The notes under the pieces are model-generated. The model searched no databases. It saw only the letters and a program-made list of their open reading frames with translations, and was not told the DNA's origin. Made by a program: the position numbers and the translations under genes. From Roseateles puraquae (GTDB taxonomy: Bacteria > Pseudomonadota > Gammaproteobacteria > Burkholderiales > Burkholderiaceae_C), in the NCBI RefSeq assembly GCF_002205845.1, contig NZ_NISI01000001.1, positions 1,116,001-1,180,000 of the forward strand: a stretch of DNA of 64,000 nt. The letters run 5' to 3'. How positions within the stretch are numbered: position 1 is the first letter of the stretch; each line of letters starts with the position of its first letter. Shown one piece after another: positions 34,235-42,798 of this stretch.

Positions 34235-34693
34235 ATGAGTGCCACTGCCGCCACCGACACCCTGAGCCTGCTGCTCGAACGCGCCGAGAGCGAGCGCGAC
34301 GCCGCCGCCCAGGCCCTGCACGCCGCCAGTGCCCAGGCCCAGGCCGCGCGCCATCAGCATGGTGAACTGGCCGGCTATCGCCAGGACTACCAGCAGCGCT
34401 GGACGCAAAGCTTCGCGCAGGCGACCACGATGGACATCGTGGCCTGCTACCAGACCTTCGGCCAGCGACTGGACCAGGCGGTGGACACCCAGGGCCACAT
34501 CGCCAACCATGCCGACCAGCGCCAGGTGCGCGCTCGCGACGCGCTGCGCCAGGCCGAACTGCGCGTGGCCGCGCTGCGCCAGCTGATCGCCCGCCGCCAG
34601 GCCGAGGCCGCCAAGATCGCCCAGCGTCGCGAGCAGCGCGCCACTGACGAATTTGCCGCGCGCGCCCACCTGCGCCGCTCGGCCCACGCCTGA
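34235..34693 (+). CDS. fliJ: Flagellar export chaperone FliJ
   Basis: A 152-residue, almost wholly coiled-coil protein between fliI and fliK (LLLERAESERDAAAQALHAA). FliJ links FliI to FlhA and escorts export chaperones. GGAG lies before the ATG. Assigned by position, length and coiled-coil character. Confidence 0.9.
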   Translation: MSATAATDTLSLLLERAESERDAAAQALHAASAQAQAARHQHGELAGYRQDYQQRWTQSFAQATTMDIVACYQTFGQRLDQAVDTQGHIANHADQRQVRARDALRQAELRVAALRQLIARRQAEAAKIAQRREQRATDEFAARAHLRRSAHA

Positions 34694-34703
34694 GGCCACC
34701 CCC

Positions 34704-36026
34704 ATGCTGAGCAGCGCCTCCACCGTCAACGCCAAGCCCGCCCTGCCGCCCACGAGCACGGCGCCTTCGCCGCAGCCGGCCTCGGCCGGTGGCGTCAGCT
34801 TTGCCGACTACCTGAGCCAGCAGCCGGCCCTGCCGCCCGCCACGGCGGCCCCGGCGCCAAAGGAGCCCGCCGCCAAGACGCCTGACGGCGACGCCAAGGC
34901 CCCCGAGCCGGCAGCCGCCGCCAAGGCCAGCGCCGCGCCGGCCCCGGCGGCCCAACGTCGCAAGGACGCAACCAAGACCCCCGACAAGGCCGCCGACGGC
35001 CAAGCGCGGCCTGCAGACGTCGACGCCAAGGCAGCCCAGACACGGAACACCGAGGCCGCCGCAACGACGACGGACGAGGACACGTCGACCGATGGCGACG
35101 CGATGCCCGACCCGCTGGCAGAGCTGACGCAACTGATCGGACTTGCCACGCCCAACGCCCCCACGCCGGCAGCCACGGCCGAGGCGGCATCCTCAGAAGG
35201 GCCCGCTCGCGGCAACGCCCGCGCCCGGGAGGCCCGCGTCACGGGCAGCACGCCCGGCCAGGACGACGCCGCAGGCACCAACCCGGCCGGCGTGGCCGCC
35301 ACCGACAGCCGCCCCGCACCCGGTACCGAACGCCGCACCGCCGAGGGCGCCGCCCGCGCCGCCGACGCCACGCGCGCCAAGGCTGCCGACGTGGCCAGCG
35401 ACAAGGCCGCAGCCAGCGCCCGCACGCAAGGCACCGACGCGCTGCAGACAAGCACCGCGCGCAGCGACAGCAACGCACCACGCCCCGCCGCGCTGGAGGG
35501 CGCCACGCCGGCCTTCGCCGCCGTGTTGGCCCAGGCGCTGCCCCAGGGCCCGGCGGCCGCAGAGTCTGCCAAGCCGCCCGCCACCGGTCGCGTCGAAGCC
35601 GCCTTGCAAAGCAACCACTTCGGCCCGGAACTCGCCGCCAGCGTCAGCCTGCTGGCCGTGGACGGCGTGCAGCAGGCCGAACTCCAGCTCAACCCGGCCG
35701 AGATGGGCCCGGTGGCCGTGCAGATCGTGGTGGACGGGGCCCAGGCCCAGGTGTCCTTCCATGCGGTGCAGGCCGAAACCCGCCAGGCCCTGGAGCAGAG
35801 CCTGCCCGACCTGGCCGCCGCCCTGCAGGGCCAGGGCCTGACGCTGGCCGGGGGCGGCGTGTTCCAGCAGGCGCCGCGCGACACCCAGGGCGGCAACGAC
35901 CGCGGGGGCAACCGTGACAGTGGCAGCCGCGTGGCTGGCGTCTCGGGTGGCCGAGACAGCGGCGCGGCCGCTGCACCCGTCACCGTCACCCGGCGGGCCA
36001 ACGGCCTGCTCGACACATTTGCTTGA
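34704..36026 (+). CDS. fliK: Flagellar hook-length control protein FliK
   Basis: FliK measures hook length and triggers the export switch by FlhB. In 440 residues, residues 1-270 are a low-complexity Ala/Pro/Thr-rich ruler region and residues about 320-400 form the conserved C-terminal domain (ELQLNPAEMGPVAVQIVVDG, with VSFHAVQAETRQAL). The ATG at 34704 follows fliJ by 10 bases. Typical sequence-poor N-terminus. Confidence 0.93.
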   Translation: MLSSASTVNAKPALPPTSTAPSPQPASAGGVSFADYLSQQPALPPATAAPAPKEPAAKTPDGDAKAPEPAAAAKASAAPAPAAQRRKDATKTPDKAADGQARPADVDAKAAQTRNTEAAATTTDEDTSTDGDAMPDPLAELTQLIGLATPNAPTPAATAEAASSEGPARGNARAREARVTGSTPGQDDAAGTNPAGVAATDSRPAPGTERRTAEGAARAADATRAKAADVASDKAAASARTQGTDALQTSTARSDSNAPRPAALEGATPAFAAVLAQALPQGPAAAESAKPPATGRVEAALQSNHFGPELAASVSLLAVDGVQQAELQLNPAEMGPVAVQIVVDGAQAQVSFHAVQAETRQALEQSLPDLAAALQGQGLTLAGGGVFQQAPRDTQGGNDRGGNRDSGSRVAGVSGGRDSGAAAAPVTVTRRANGLLDTFA

Positions 36027-36161
36027 GGATGAAGCGGAAATAGCCACGCCTGGCTTGACCTGATCGAGGTTTGAACCGGCTGCCCCGGGTCAATAATCGA
36101 CCGCAATGTGCCCGAATCCCGCTGTGGGGTTGCCGGGCGGTGGACGATTCAAGGAGTTTTC

Positions 36162-36755
36162 ATGGCGACTGCGCCGGCTGCCGAACCCGCTGCTGCCGCG
36201 CCCAAGGGGGGCGGCAGCAAGAAGCTGATCATCATCCTCGCCGCGGTGCTCGTGCTCGTGCTGGTGGGGGGTGGCGCGGCCTTCATGCTGCTCAAGAAGA
36301 AGCCCGTCGAGGAAGGCGAGGACGGCGAGGCCGTGGAGGCCCCCGTCAAGCCCAAGGCGCACGCCAAGCCTGACCATCCGCCCACGTTCGTGCCGCTGGA
36401 CCCGTTCACGGTCAACCTGGCCGACAAGGACGTGGACCGCTTCGCCCAGGTCGGCGTGACGCTGCAGGTCGAGGACCCCAAGTTCGCTGACCAGATCAAG
36501 GCCTACATGCCCGCCATCCGCAGCAACGTGCTGATGGTGCTGTCGCACAAGACGGCCGCTGACCTGCTGACGCGCGAAGGCAAGGAAAAGCTGGCCAAGG
36601 AAATCATGCGTGAGTCGGTGCGCCCGATGGGCATCGAGCTCGACGACGAGGACGAAGAAGCCGCCGACGCGCCCAAGAAAAAGAAGAAGAAGAAAAAAGC
36701 CGCCGTCGAAAGCCCGGTCACCCAAGTGCTGTTCTCCAACTTCATCGTCCAGTAG
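36162..36755 (+). CDS. fliL: Flagellar basal body-associated protein FliL
   Basis: FliL stabilises stators around the rotor. A 197-residue protein: a single membrane helix (about residues 22-42, LIIILAAVLVLVLVGGGAAF), then a periplasmic domain (FVPLDPFTVNLADKDVDRFA). It contains a lysine run (KKKKKKKK) near residue 175, and its C-terminus (VLFSNFIVQ) is typical. AAGGAG lies 5 bases before the ATG. First gene of fliLMNOPQR. Confidence 0.94.
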   Translation: MATAPAAEPAAAAPKGGGSKKLIIILAAVLVLVLVGGGAAFMLLKKKPVEEGEDGEAVEAPVKPKAHAKPDHPPTFVPLDPFTVNLADKDVDRFAQVGVTLQVEDPKFADQIKAYMPAIRSNVLMVLSHKTAADLLTREGKEKLAKEIMRESVRPMGIELDDEDEEAADAPKKKKKKKKAAVESPVTQVLFSNFIVQ

Positions 36756-36770
36756 CGCCCTGCTTCGACC

Positions 36771-37775
36771 ATGAACCAGCAGATCCTTTCCCAAGACGAA
36801 GTCGATGCACTGCTCCAGGGCATCACCGGCGAGAGCCAGAAGCTCGAAGCCGAGGAGGAGCAGGTTGGCGGCATTCGCGAGTACAACCTCGCGAGCCAGG
36901 AGCGCATCGTCCGTGGGCGCATGCCCACGATGGAGATCATCAACGAACGGTTCGCGCGCAACATCCGCGTGGGCCTGTTCAACTTCATCCGCAAGAGCCC
37001 GGAAGTCGCCATCGGCGGCATCAAGGTGCAGAAGTACAGCGCCTTCCTGCGCGAGATCGTCGTCCCGACCAACTTCAACATCGTGTCGGTCAAGCCGCTG
37101 CGCGGCAGCGGGCTGATCGTCTGCGACCCGACGCTGGTGTTCGCCGTCATCGACAGCCTCTTTGGCGGCATTGGCAAGTTCCACGCCCGCATTGAGGGCC
37201 GCGACTTCTCGCCCACCGAGCAGCGCGTCATCACCCGCATCGTCGAGGTGGTGCTGAACGAATATCACAAGGCCTGGAAGGGCATCTATCCGCTGGAGCT
37301 GGAATACCAGCGCTCGGAGATGCAGCCGCAGTTCGCCAACATCGCCACGCCCAGCGAGATCGTGGTGTCGACCTCGTTCACGCTGGAGATCGGCGAGACC
37401 AGCGGCACCATCTACTTCTGCATCCCGTACTCCACGCTGGAGCCCATCCGCGACGTGCTCTACAGCACCACGCAGGGTGACTCCACCGAGCCCGATCGGC
37501 GCTGGGTCAACCTGCTGAAAACCCAGATCCAGGCCGCCGAGGTGGAACTGGTGGCCGAGCTGGGCACGGCGCCGGCCACGGTGGAGCAACTGCTGGCCTT
37601 CAAGCCTGGCGACTTCATCGAGCTCGACCTGGAGCCCGTGATCCAGACCAAGGTAGACGGCGTGCCGGTGTTCCAGTCCCACTACGGCACTTCGAACGGC
37701 CGCTACGCCCTCAAGATCGACAAGATGCTGACCGGCTCACAGGAGAGCTGGTTGGGAGCCAAACATGAGCCCTGA
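36771..37775 (+). CDS. fliM: Flagellar motor switch protein FliM
   Basis: FliM binds phosphorylated CheY. The 334-residue protein has the N-terminal CheY-docking motif (LSQDEVDALLQGI), a central CheC-like domain (VFAVIDSLFGGIGKFHARIE) and a C-terminal SpoA domain. Its end overlaps fliN by 11 bases. Confidence 0.97.
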   Translation: MNQQILSQDEVDALLQGITGESQKLEAEEEQVGGIREYNLASQERIVRGRMPTMEIINERFARNIRVGLFNFIRKSPEVAIGGIKVQKYSAFLREIVVPTNFNIVSVKPLRGSGLIVCDPTLVFAVIDSLFGGIGKFHARIEGRDFSPTEQRVITRIVEVVLNEYHKAWKGIYPLELEYQRSEMQPQFANIATPSEIVVSTSFTLEIGETSGTIYFCIPYSTLEPIRDVLYSTTQGDSTEPDRRWVNLLKTQIQAAEVELVAELGTAPATVEQLLAFKPGDFIELDLEPVIQTKVDGVPVFQSHYGTSNGRYALKIDKMLTGSQESWLGAKHEP

Positions 37776-38220
37776 TTCCCCGAGCCAAGAAGAACAGGAC
37801 GCGATGGCGGCTGAATGGGCTGCAGCCCTGGCCGAGGCCTCCGCCGCGCCCGCTGCATCCGCTTCGACCGAGGTCGTCTCCGAGGTGGCCCCGGAGCAGG
37901 TCTCCACGCCCAGCTTCGCCAACTTCACGCCGACCACGGCGGGTGGCCCGGCGGGCGACATCAACATGATCCTGGACATCCCCGTCCAGCTGACCGTGGA
38001 ACTCGGCCGTACCCGCATCCCGATCAAGAACATCCTGCAGCTGGCCCAGGGCTCGGTCGTGGAACTCGACGCGCTGGCCGGCGAGCCGATGGACGTGCTG
38101 GTCAACGGCTACCTGATCGCCCAGGGCGAGGTGGTGGTGGTGAACGACAAGTTCGGTATCCGCCTGACCGACATCGTGACGCCTTCGGAGCGCATGCGCC
38201 GCCTGTCCAAGGCAGCTTGA
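37765..38220 (+). CDS. fliN: Flagellar motor switch protein FliN
   Basis: A 151-residue protein: an Ala/Glu-rich N-terminus, then the SpoA domain of the C-ring (DIPVQLTVELGRTRIPIKNI, then GEVVVVNDKFGIRLTDIV). It overlaps fliM and is followed within 8 bases by a family A palindrome. Confidence 0.96.
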   Translation: MSPDSPSQEEQDAMAAEWAAALAEASAAPAASASTEVVSEVAPEQVSTPSFANFTPTTAGGPAGDINMILDIPVQLTVELGRTRIPIKNILQLAQGSVVELDALAGEPMDVLVNGYLIAQGEVVVVNDKFGIRLTDIVTPSERMRRLSKAA

Positions 38221-38227
38221 AGGGCCG

Positions 38228-38313
38228 GAACACAGCCACAGAGGCACAGAGACACAGAGGCGGCGCCCCGGTGGCAAGGGTCTGACCCCTCTGTGTCTCT
38301 GTGCCTCTGTGGC
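38228..38313. repeat. Family A palindromic repeat, copy 4 (fliN-fliO junction)
   Basis: Arms 38235-38260 and 38288-38313 match at all 26 positions. Each arm is three eight-base units of CACAGAG type. It lies between the fliN stop and fliO start. This is the best-preserved copy. Confidence 0.9.
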
Positions 38314-38397
38314 ACTTCCCGTTCCGCCGAATAGCCCCCTCATGCACCGCCTGTTGGCGGGTTCAGCACCTCAAGTCGCTCCGCAGAATGCCGAGGC

Positions 38398-38721
38398 ATG
38401 AATGCTTCCGGCCTGCTCCCTTTCCTCTGGTTCCTCGGGATCGTCGCGCTGATCCCCGTGGCCTTGTGGCTGCTCAAGCGCACGCCCATGGGCGGCGCGG
38501 CCGCCGCCGGGGTGCTGCGCGTGGTGGCGCAGCTGCCCACCTCGCCCAGCCAGCGCCTGCTGGTGGTGGAGGTCGGCCAGGGTGAAGACCGCCGCTGGCT
38601 GGTGCTGGGCGCGACCGCCCAGAGCATCACGACCCTGCACACCTTGCCGCCCCAGGCCGAGCCGCCGGCCCCTGCGAGCTTTGCAAAGCTGCTGAACAAG
38701 GAGCGTGGCCATGCGGGCTAA
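38398..38721 (+). CDS. fliO: Flagellar biosynthesis protein FliO
   Basis: A 107-residue protein: one N-terminal membrane helix (FLWFLGIVALIPVALWLLKR), then a short basic cytoplasmic domain (LVVVEVGQGEDRRWLVLGAT). FliO helps assemble the FliP ring. It is the weakest-conserved member of the export gate set; its position before fliP supports the call. Confidence 0.9.
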   Translation: MNASGLLPFLWFLGIVALIPVALWLLKRTPMGGAAAAGVLRVVAQLPTSPSQRLLVVEVGQGEDRRWLVLGATAQSITTLHTLPPQAEPPAPASFAKLLNKERGHAG

Positions 38722-39454
38722 GCACCTGATCGGGCTGACCCTGCTCGCTGCCGGCACCGCCATCGCGCAGACCCAGACGCAACCGGCCACGCTGCCGCTG
38801 CTGGTCGGCCAGGGGTCGGGCGGCAGCTACTCGGTCCCGATCCAGACGCTGCTGTTCTTCACAGCGCTGGGCTTCCTGCCCGCCGTCATCCTGATGATGA
38901 CGGCCTTCACCCGCATCGCCATCGTGCTGAGCCTGATGCGCCAGGCCCTGGGCACGCAGGCGGCGCCGCCCAACCAGGTGATCGTGGGCCTGAGCCTGTT
39001 CCTGACCTTCTTCGTGATGAGTCCGACGCTGGACAAGGTCTACGCCGACGCCTGGCAGCCCTACAGCGCCGGCACCATCCAATTCGACGAGGCCTTGAAA
39101 CGCGCGGAGGTGCCGATGCGCGGCTTCATGCTCAAGCAGACACGCCAGGCCGACGTCGCCCTCTTCTCGCGCCTGGCCAAGCTGGACGCAAGCATCAAGG
39201 CTGAGGACGTGCCCTTCAAGGTGCTGGTGCCGGCCTTCGTGACGAGCGAGCTCAAGAGCGCCTTCCAGATCGCCTTCCTGATCTTCATCCCCTTCCTGGT
39301 CATCGACATGATCGTGGCCAGCGTGCTGATGAGCCTCGGGATGATGATGCTGTCGCCCGTGCTCGTGGCCCTGCCCTTCAAGCTGATGCTGTTCGTGCTG
39401 GCAGACGGCTGGAACCTGCTGCTCGGCTCGCTGGCCGCTTCTTTTGTGACCTGA
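38711..39454 (+). CDS. fliP: Flagellar export gate protein FliP
   Basis: A 247-residue membrane protein with a cleavable signal (MRAKHLIGLTLLAAGTAIAQ) and four membrane helices, including FQIAFLIFIPFLVIDMIVAS. FliP forms the pentameric core of the export gate. The ATG at 38711 has AAGGAG 7 bases upstream. It overlaps the fliO end by 11 bases. Confidence 0.97.
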   Translation: MRAKHLIGLTLLAAGTAIAQTQTQPATLPLLVGQGSGGSYSVPIQTLLFFTALGFLPAVILMMTAFTRIAIVLSLMRQALGTQAAPPNQVIVGLSLFLTFFVMSPTLDKVYADAWQPYSAGTIQFDEALKRAEVPMRGFMLKQTRQADVALFSRLAKLDASIKAEDVPFKVLVPAFVTSELKSAFQIAFLIFIPFLVIDMIVASVLMSLGMMMLSPVLVALPFKLMLFVLADGWNLLLGSLAASFVT

Positions 39455-39455
39455 C

Positions 39456-39725
39456 ATGGACGCACAACAAGTCTTCACCCTGGGCCAGCAAGGCCTGTAC
39501 ATCCTGATGCTGGTCTCGGCGCCAGTGCTGATCGTCGTGCTGCTGGTGGGCGTGGTGATCAGCGTCATCCAGGCGGCCACGCAGATCAACGAGGCGACGC
39601 TGTCCTTCGTACCCAAGGTCATCGCCGCCGTGCTGACGCTCGCCGTCGCGGGGCCGTGGATGGTCACGCAACTGGTGGAGTACATCCAGCGGACCTTGCA
39701 GTCGATTCCGTCGGCGGTGGGGTGA
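39456..39725 (+). CDS. fliQ: Flagellar export gate protein FliQ
   Basis: An 89-residue protein with two membrane helices (ILMLVSAPVLIVVLLVGVVI; and a second near 55-80). It starts 1 base after fliP. Usually fliR follows at once, but here a 533-base palindromic element lies between. Confidence 0.96.
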   Translation: MDAQQVFTLGQQGLYILMLVSAPVLIVVLLVGVVISVIQAATQINEATLSFVPKVIAAVLTLAVAGPWMVTQLVEYIQRTLQSIPSAVG

Positions 39726-39773
39726 GGCGTGCGCCGTGTCGATTGCGTTTGGCCAGAACCTTCAGAACTCGTT

Positions 39774-40306
39774 GCACCGTGCCGGGAATTCGCCCCGGCG
39801 GGCGAGTAACTTTTCTCTGCTGCGCCAGAGAAAAGTCACCAAAAGAGAGGCGCTGAACCGCAAGTCGCCTCTGGCCTGCGACGGACATCGCGCGAAAACG
39901 AACGCTCAGAGCCTTAGCCGAGGCGAGCCGCTGCGCTCTCGCTGCTGTCCCTGTCCAGAGACCGAGTCGTCCACCGCTTGTGCGGTCAACGTCGGCTGCA
40001 CGCCGAACTCACGAGTTGAAGTCAAGCGCCGTCGACGGCGCGTCGTGGCGGTTGGTGCATTGATTGGTGAGCCCGGCGTGCAGCCGGCGTTAACCGGCGT
40101 GAAGGTGCGATGGATGGCGACCGTGACAGGGACAGCAGCGAGAGCGCAGCGGGTCGCTTATTCACAGTCCACGAGCGAGGGTTTTCGCGCGCGAGCCTTC
40201 CCAGCAGCCCGATGGTGTGCGGTTCAGCGCCTCTTCTTTGGTGACTTTCTTCTGGCGCGACAGAAGAAAGTTACTCGCCCGCCGGGGCGAATTCCCGGCA
40301 CGGTGC
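39774..40306. repeat. Family C long inverted-repeat element between fliQ and fliR
   Basis: An imperfect giant palindrome. Terminal arms 39774-39861 and 40219-40306 are near-identical inverted copies of 88 bases; inner arms 39928-39955 and 40125-40152 are a perfect 28-base inverted pair, and a further pair lies near 39986-40013 and 40070-40096. Each terminal arm has a perfect 11-base-pair hairpin (39809-39836; 40244-40271) whose two copies differ by compensatory changes. No plausible coding region and no transposase. It fills the 634-base gap between fliQ and fliR. Confidence 0.88.
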
Positions 40307-40359
40307 ACCGGGTCGAAAGGCTCATCGCAAAAGCAACCCCTTCATGAGTTGAGCCCCAG

Positions 40360-41124
40360 ATGTTCACCGTCACCGAAGCCCAACTCCTCGCCTGGCTGAA
40401 CCCACTCCTGTGGCCCTTCATCCGCACGCTGGCGCTCTTCGCCGGCATGCCGACCTTCAGCCAGCGCAACGTGCCGCTGCGCCTGCGCGTGGGCCTGGCG
40501 CTGTTCATCTCGGTCGCCGCCCAGCCGTCGCTGCCCGACATCCCGCCCACGCCGCTGGACTCGCTGCCCATGCTCACGCTGCTGATCGCCCAGCAGCTGC
40601 TGATCGGCCTGTCGATGGGCTTTGCGGTGCGCATCGTGTTCGCGGCGCTGGAGTTCGCCGGTGAAATCATCGGCCTGCAGATGGGCCTGAACTTCGCCGG
40701 CTTCTTCGACCCCGGCACGGGCGCCCAGGGCACGGCCAGCGCCCGCTTCTTCGGCAGCATGGTGGCCTTCCTGTTCATCGCGATCAACGGGCATCTGCTG
40801 CTGATCAATGCGCTGATCCAGAGCTTTCATGCCTTCCCCGTCGGTGGCGAACCGTTCGCCTTCCTGAGGGCCGCAGCGCCCCAGCAATGGGGCGCTGAAA
40901 TCTTCAGCATCGGACTGTGGATCGCCCTGCCCCTGATCACGATGTTGATGTTCGTGAACCTGGTGCTGGGCGTGATTTCGCGCGTGGCGCCGCAGATCGG
41001 CGTGTTCTCGGTCGGCTTCCCGCTGACCGTCAGCGTCGGCCTGATCGGCATGGTCGCCACGCTGCCGCTGATGCAGACACCCTTCACGGTGGCGCTGGAG
41101 CGGCTGCTGGCCGTCTTCAGCTGA
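40360..41124 (+). CDS. fliR: Flagellar export gate protein FliR
   Basis: A 254-residue membrane protein with about six helices, recognisable by IIGLQMGLNFAGFFDPGTGA and VNLVLGVISRVAPQIGVF. FliR seals the FliPQR core with FlhB. It is the last gene of the fliL operon, displaced by the family C element. The ORF is full length, so it is likely expressed. Confidence 0.96.
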   Translation: MFTVTEAQLLAWLNPLLWPFIRTLALFAGMPTFSQRNVPLRLRVGLALFISVAAQPSLPDIPPTPLDSLPMLTLLIAQQLLIGLSMGFAVRIVFAALEFAGEIIGLQMGLNFAGFFDPGTGAQGTASARFFGSMVAFLFIAINGHLLLINALIQSFHAFPVGGEPFAFLRAAAPQQWGAEIFSIGLWIALPLITMLMFVNLVLGVISRVAPQIGVFSVGFPLTVSVGLIGMVATLPLMQTPFTVALERLLAVFS

Positions 41125-41250
41125 ACTCACAGCCAGAACCCCCGCCACTCGAGCGGTCTTTCAAGCACTATTTAACACTTCCAGATTCTGTCAATACGAT
41201 CTTTTTGATACAAATGATAATCTTCGAGCTCGTCGTTTGAAGGAAGTGTC

Positions 41251-42792
41251 ATGTTGAGTCGACTCGGAATCTCGGCCCGTCTGGTGGCCATCGCCGGATT
41301 GATTGCGCTGGGCCTGGCCCTGATCGGGGTGTTGGCCTACCGAAAGCTCGACGACGTGGTCGACAAGGCGACCCATGCCGAGCACAACCGCGTGCCCCAA
41401 CTGAACGACATCGCCCATGTGGAGCTCAACATCACGCGGGTCTCGCTGCAGCTGCGTCACGCCATGCTGTCGCGCACGCCGCAGGAGCGGCAGGCCTCTC
41501 TGGACGACATCGCCCTCAAGCGCCAGTTGATCGACAAGGCCATCGACGACTACGAGACGCGGCTCTACACCGACGAAGGACGCCGGCGCTTCGCCCCCGT
41601 GCGCGGGCTGCTGAAGAGCTTCTGGACGGTCGGTGAGGCCAATCTGGCGCTGATCGTGGCCGGTCAGCGGGAGGAGGCCTTCGACTATCTCGTCAGCAAG
41701 ACCATCCCGGCACGTAATGCGCTGCTGGCGGTCCTCGACGACACGGTCAGCTACCAGACCACCGGCTTGTCGGCCGACATCGACGGCATCGAGACCTCGG
41801 TCCACACCACCCTGCGCCTGCTGCTGGCCAGCTTCCTGGCCCTGGCCCTCACGCTGTTCGTGTTTGCCGGCTGGCTGCGCCACACGCTTCAGCGCCGCGT
41901 GAGCACGGCGCTGGCCGTGGCCGAGCGCGTGCGCAACGGCGACCTCACCACACCTGTCCTTGACAACGCCCGAGACGAGATGAGCCCCCTGCTCGCCGCC
42001 CTGCAGGCCATGCAGACGGGCCTTGCCCGTGTGGTCTCCAGCGTCCGCCAAGGCGCCGACAGCGTCGTGCTGGCGAGCACCGAGATGGCTCAGGGCAACC
42101 TGGACCTGTCGTCCCGTACGGAGCGCCAGGCCAGCACGCTGCAGCAAACGGCGGCGACCATGGAGGAGCTCGGCTCCACGGTTGACCTCAATGCACAGTC
42201 GAGCAGCGAGGCCAGCCGCGTGTCGGTCGAGGCCGCGCAAGTCGCAGCCCAGGGCGGGGCCTTGATGCAGGACCTGGTGGCGACGATGGGCGCCATCTCC
42301 GAGGCGTCGGAACGCATCGGCAACATCACCAACGTCATCGACACGATTGCCTTCCAGACCAACATCCTGGCGCTGAACGCCGCCGTCGAAGCCGCACGTG
42401 CCGGCGATCACGGACGCGGCTTTGCGGTGGTCGCGGGCGAGGTGCGTTCGCTGGCCAGCCGCAGCGCCGAGGCGGCGCGCGAGATCAAGTCGCTCATCGG
42501 CACGAGCCTGTTCAGGGTCGAGTCGGGTGCCCGCCTGGTGTCGACCACGGGCGAGACGATGCAGGACATCGTGCGCACCATCGGCCGGGTGAACGACATC
42601 GTGCGCGAGGTCAGCCAGGCCAGCCAGTCGCAGAGCCGAGCGGTGGGCCAGATGAACGAGGCCATCGGCGAGATCGATCGCGCGACGCAGCAGAACGCCG
42701 CCCTGGTGGAGCAGTCGGCCGCCGCTGCGGACACGATGCGAAAACAGGCCGAGCAACTGGCCTCGGCCGTGTCCGCCTTCCGGCTGGCTTGA
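41251..42792 (+). CDS. Methyl-accepting chemotaxis protein with four-helix-bundle sensor
   Basis: A 513-residue transmembrane receptor. TM1 is at about 11-30, a periplasmic four-helix-bundle sensor (4HB_MCP type) at 31-185, TM2 near 190-212, then HAMP and the signalling domain whose tip reads [20 protein letters not shown]. No CheR-tether pentapeptide at the C-terminus (ends VSAFRLA). The upstream 120 bases are unusually AT-rich, consistent with a promoter. AAGGAAG lies before the ATG. Confidence 0.94.
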   Translation: MLSRLGISARLVAIAGLIALGLALIGVLAYRKLDDVVDKATHAEHNRVPQLNDIAHVELNITRVSLQLRHAMLSRTPQERQASLDDIALKRQLIDKAIDDYETRLYTDEGRRRFAPVRGLLKSFWTVGEANLALIVAGQREEAFDYLVSKTIPARNALLAVLDDTVSYQTTGLSADIDGIETSVHTTLRLLLASFLALALTLFVFAGWLRHTLQRRVSTALAVAERVRNGDLTTPVLDNARDEMSPLLAALQAMQTGLARVVSSVRQGADSVVLASTEMAQGNLDLSSRTERQASTLQQTAATMEELGSTVDLNAQSSSEASRVSVEAAQVAAQGGALMQDLVATMGAISEASERIGNITNVIDTIAFQTNILALNAAVEAARAGDHGRGFAVVAGEVRSLASRSAEAAREIKSLIGTSLFRVESGARLVSTTGETMQDIVRTIGRVNDIVREVSQASQSQSRAVGQMNEAIGEIDRATQQNAALVEQSAAAADTMRKQAEQLASAVSAFRLA

Positions 42793-42798
42793 GCGCGC

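Noticed and set aside
39774-40306. An insertion sequence with transposase
   Set aside because: Terminal inverted repeats are present but the inside is palindromic and non-coding; no target duplication could be recognised.
39736-40808. Short open frames within and across the family C palindrome
   Set aside because: They read through the hairpin arms, differ between the two arms and have no ribosome site. The element looks non-coding.
41161-41225. A sigma-28 or sigma-70 promoter before the 41-kb chemoreceptor
   Set aside because: The region is AT-rich and has GATAAT at 41216, but no matching -35 at proper spacing and no GCCGATA box; evidence too weak to annotate.
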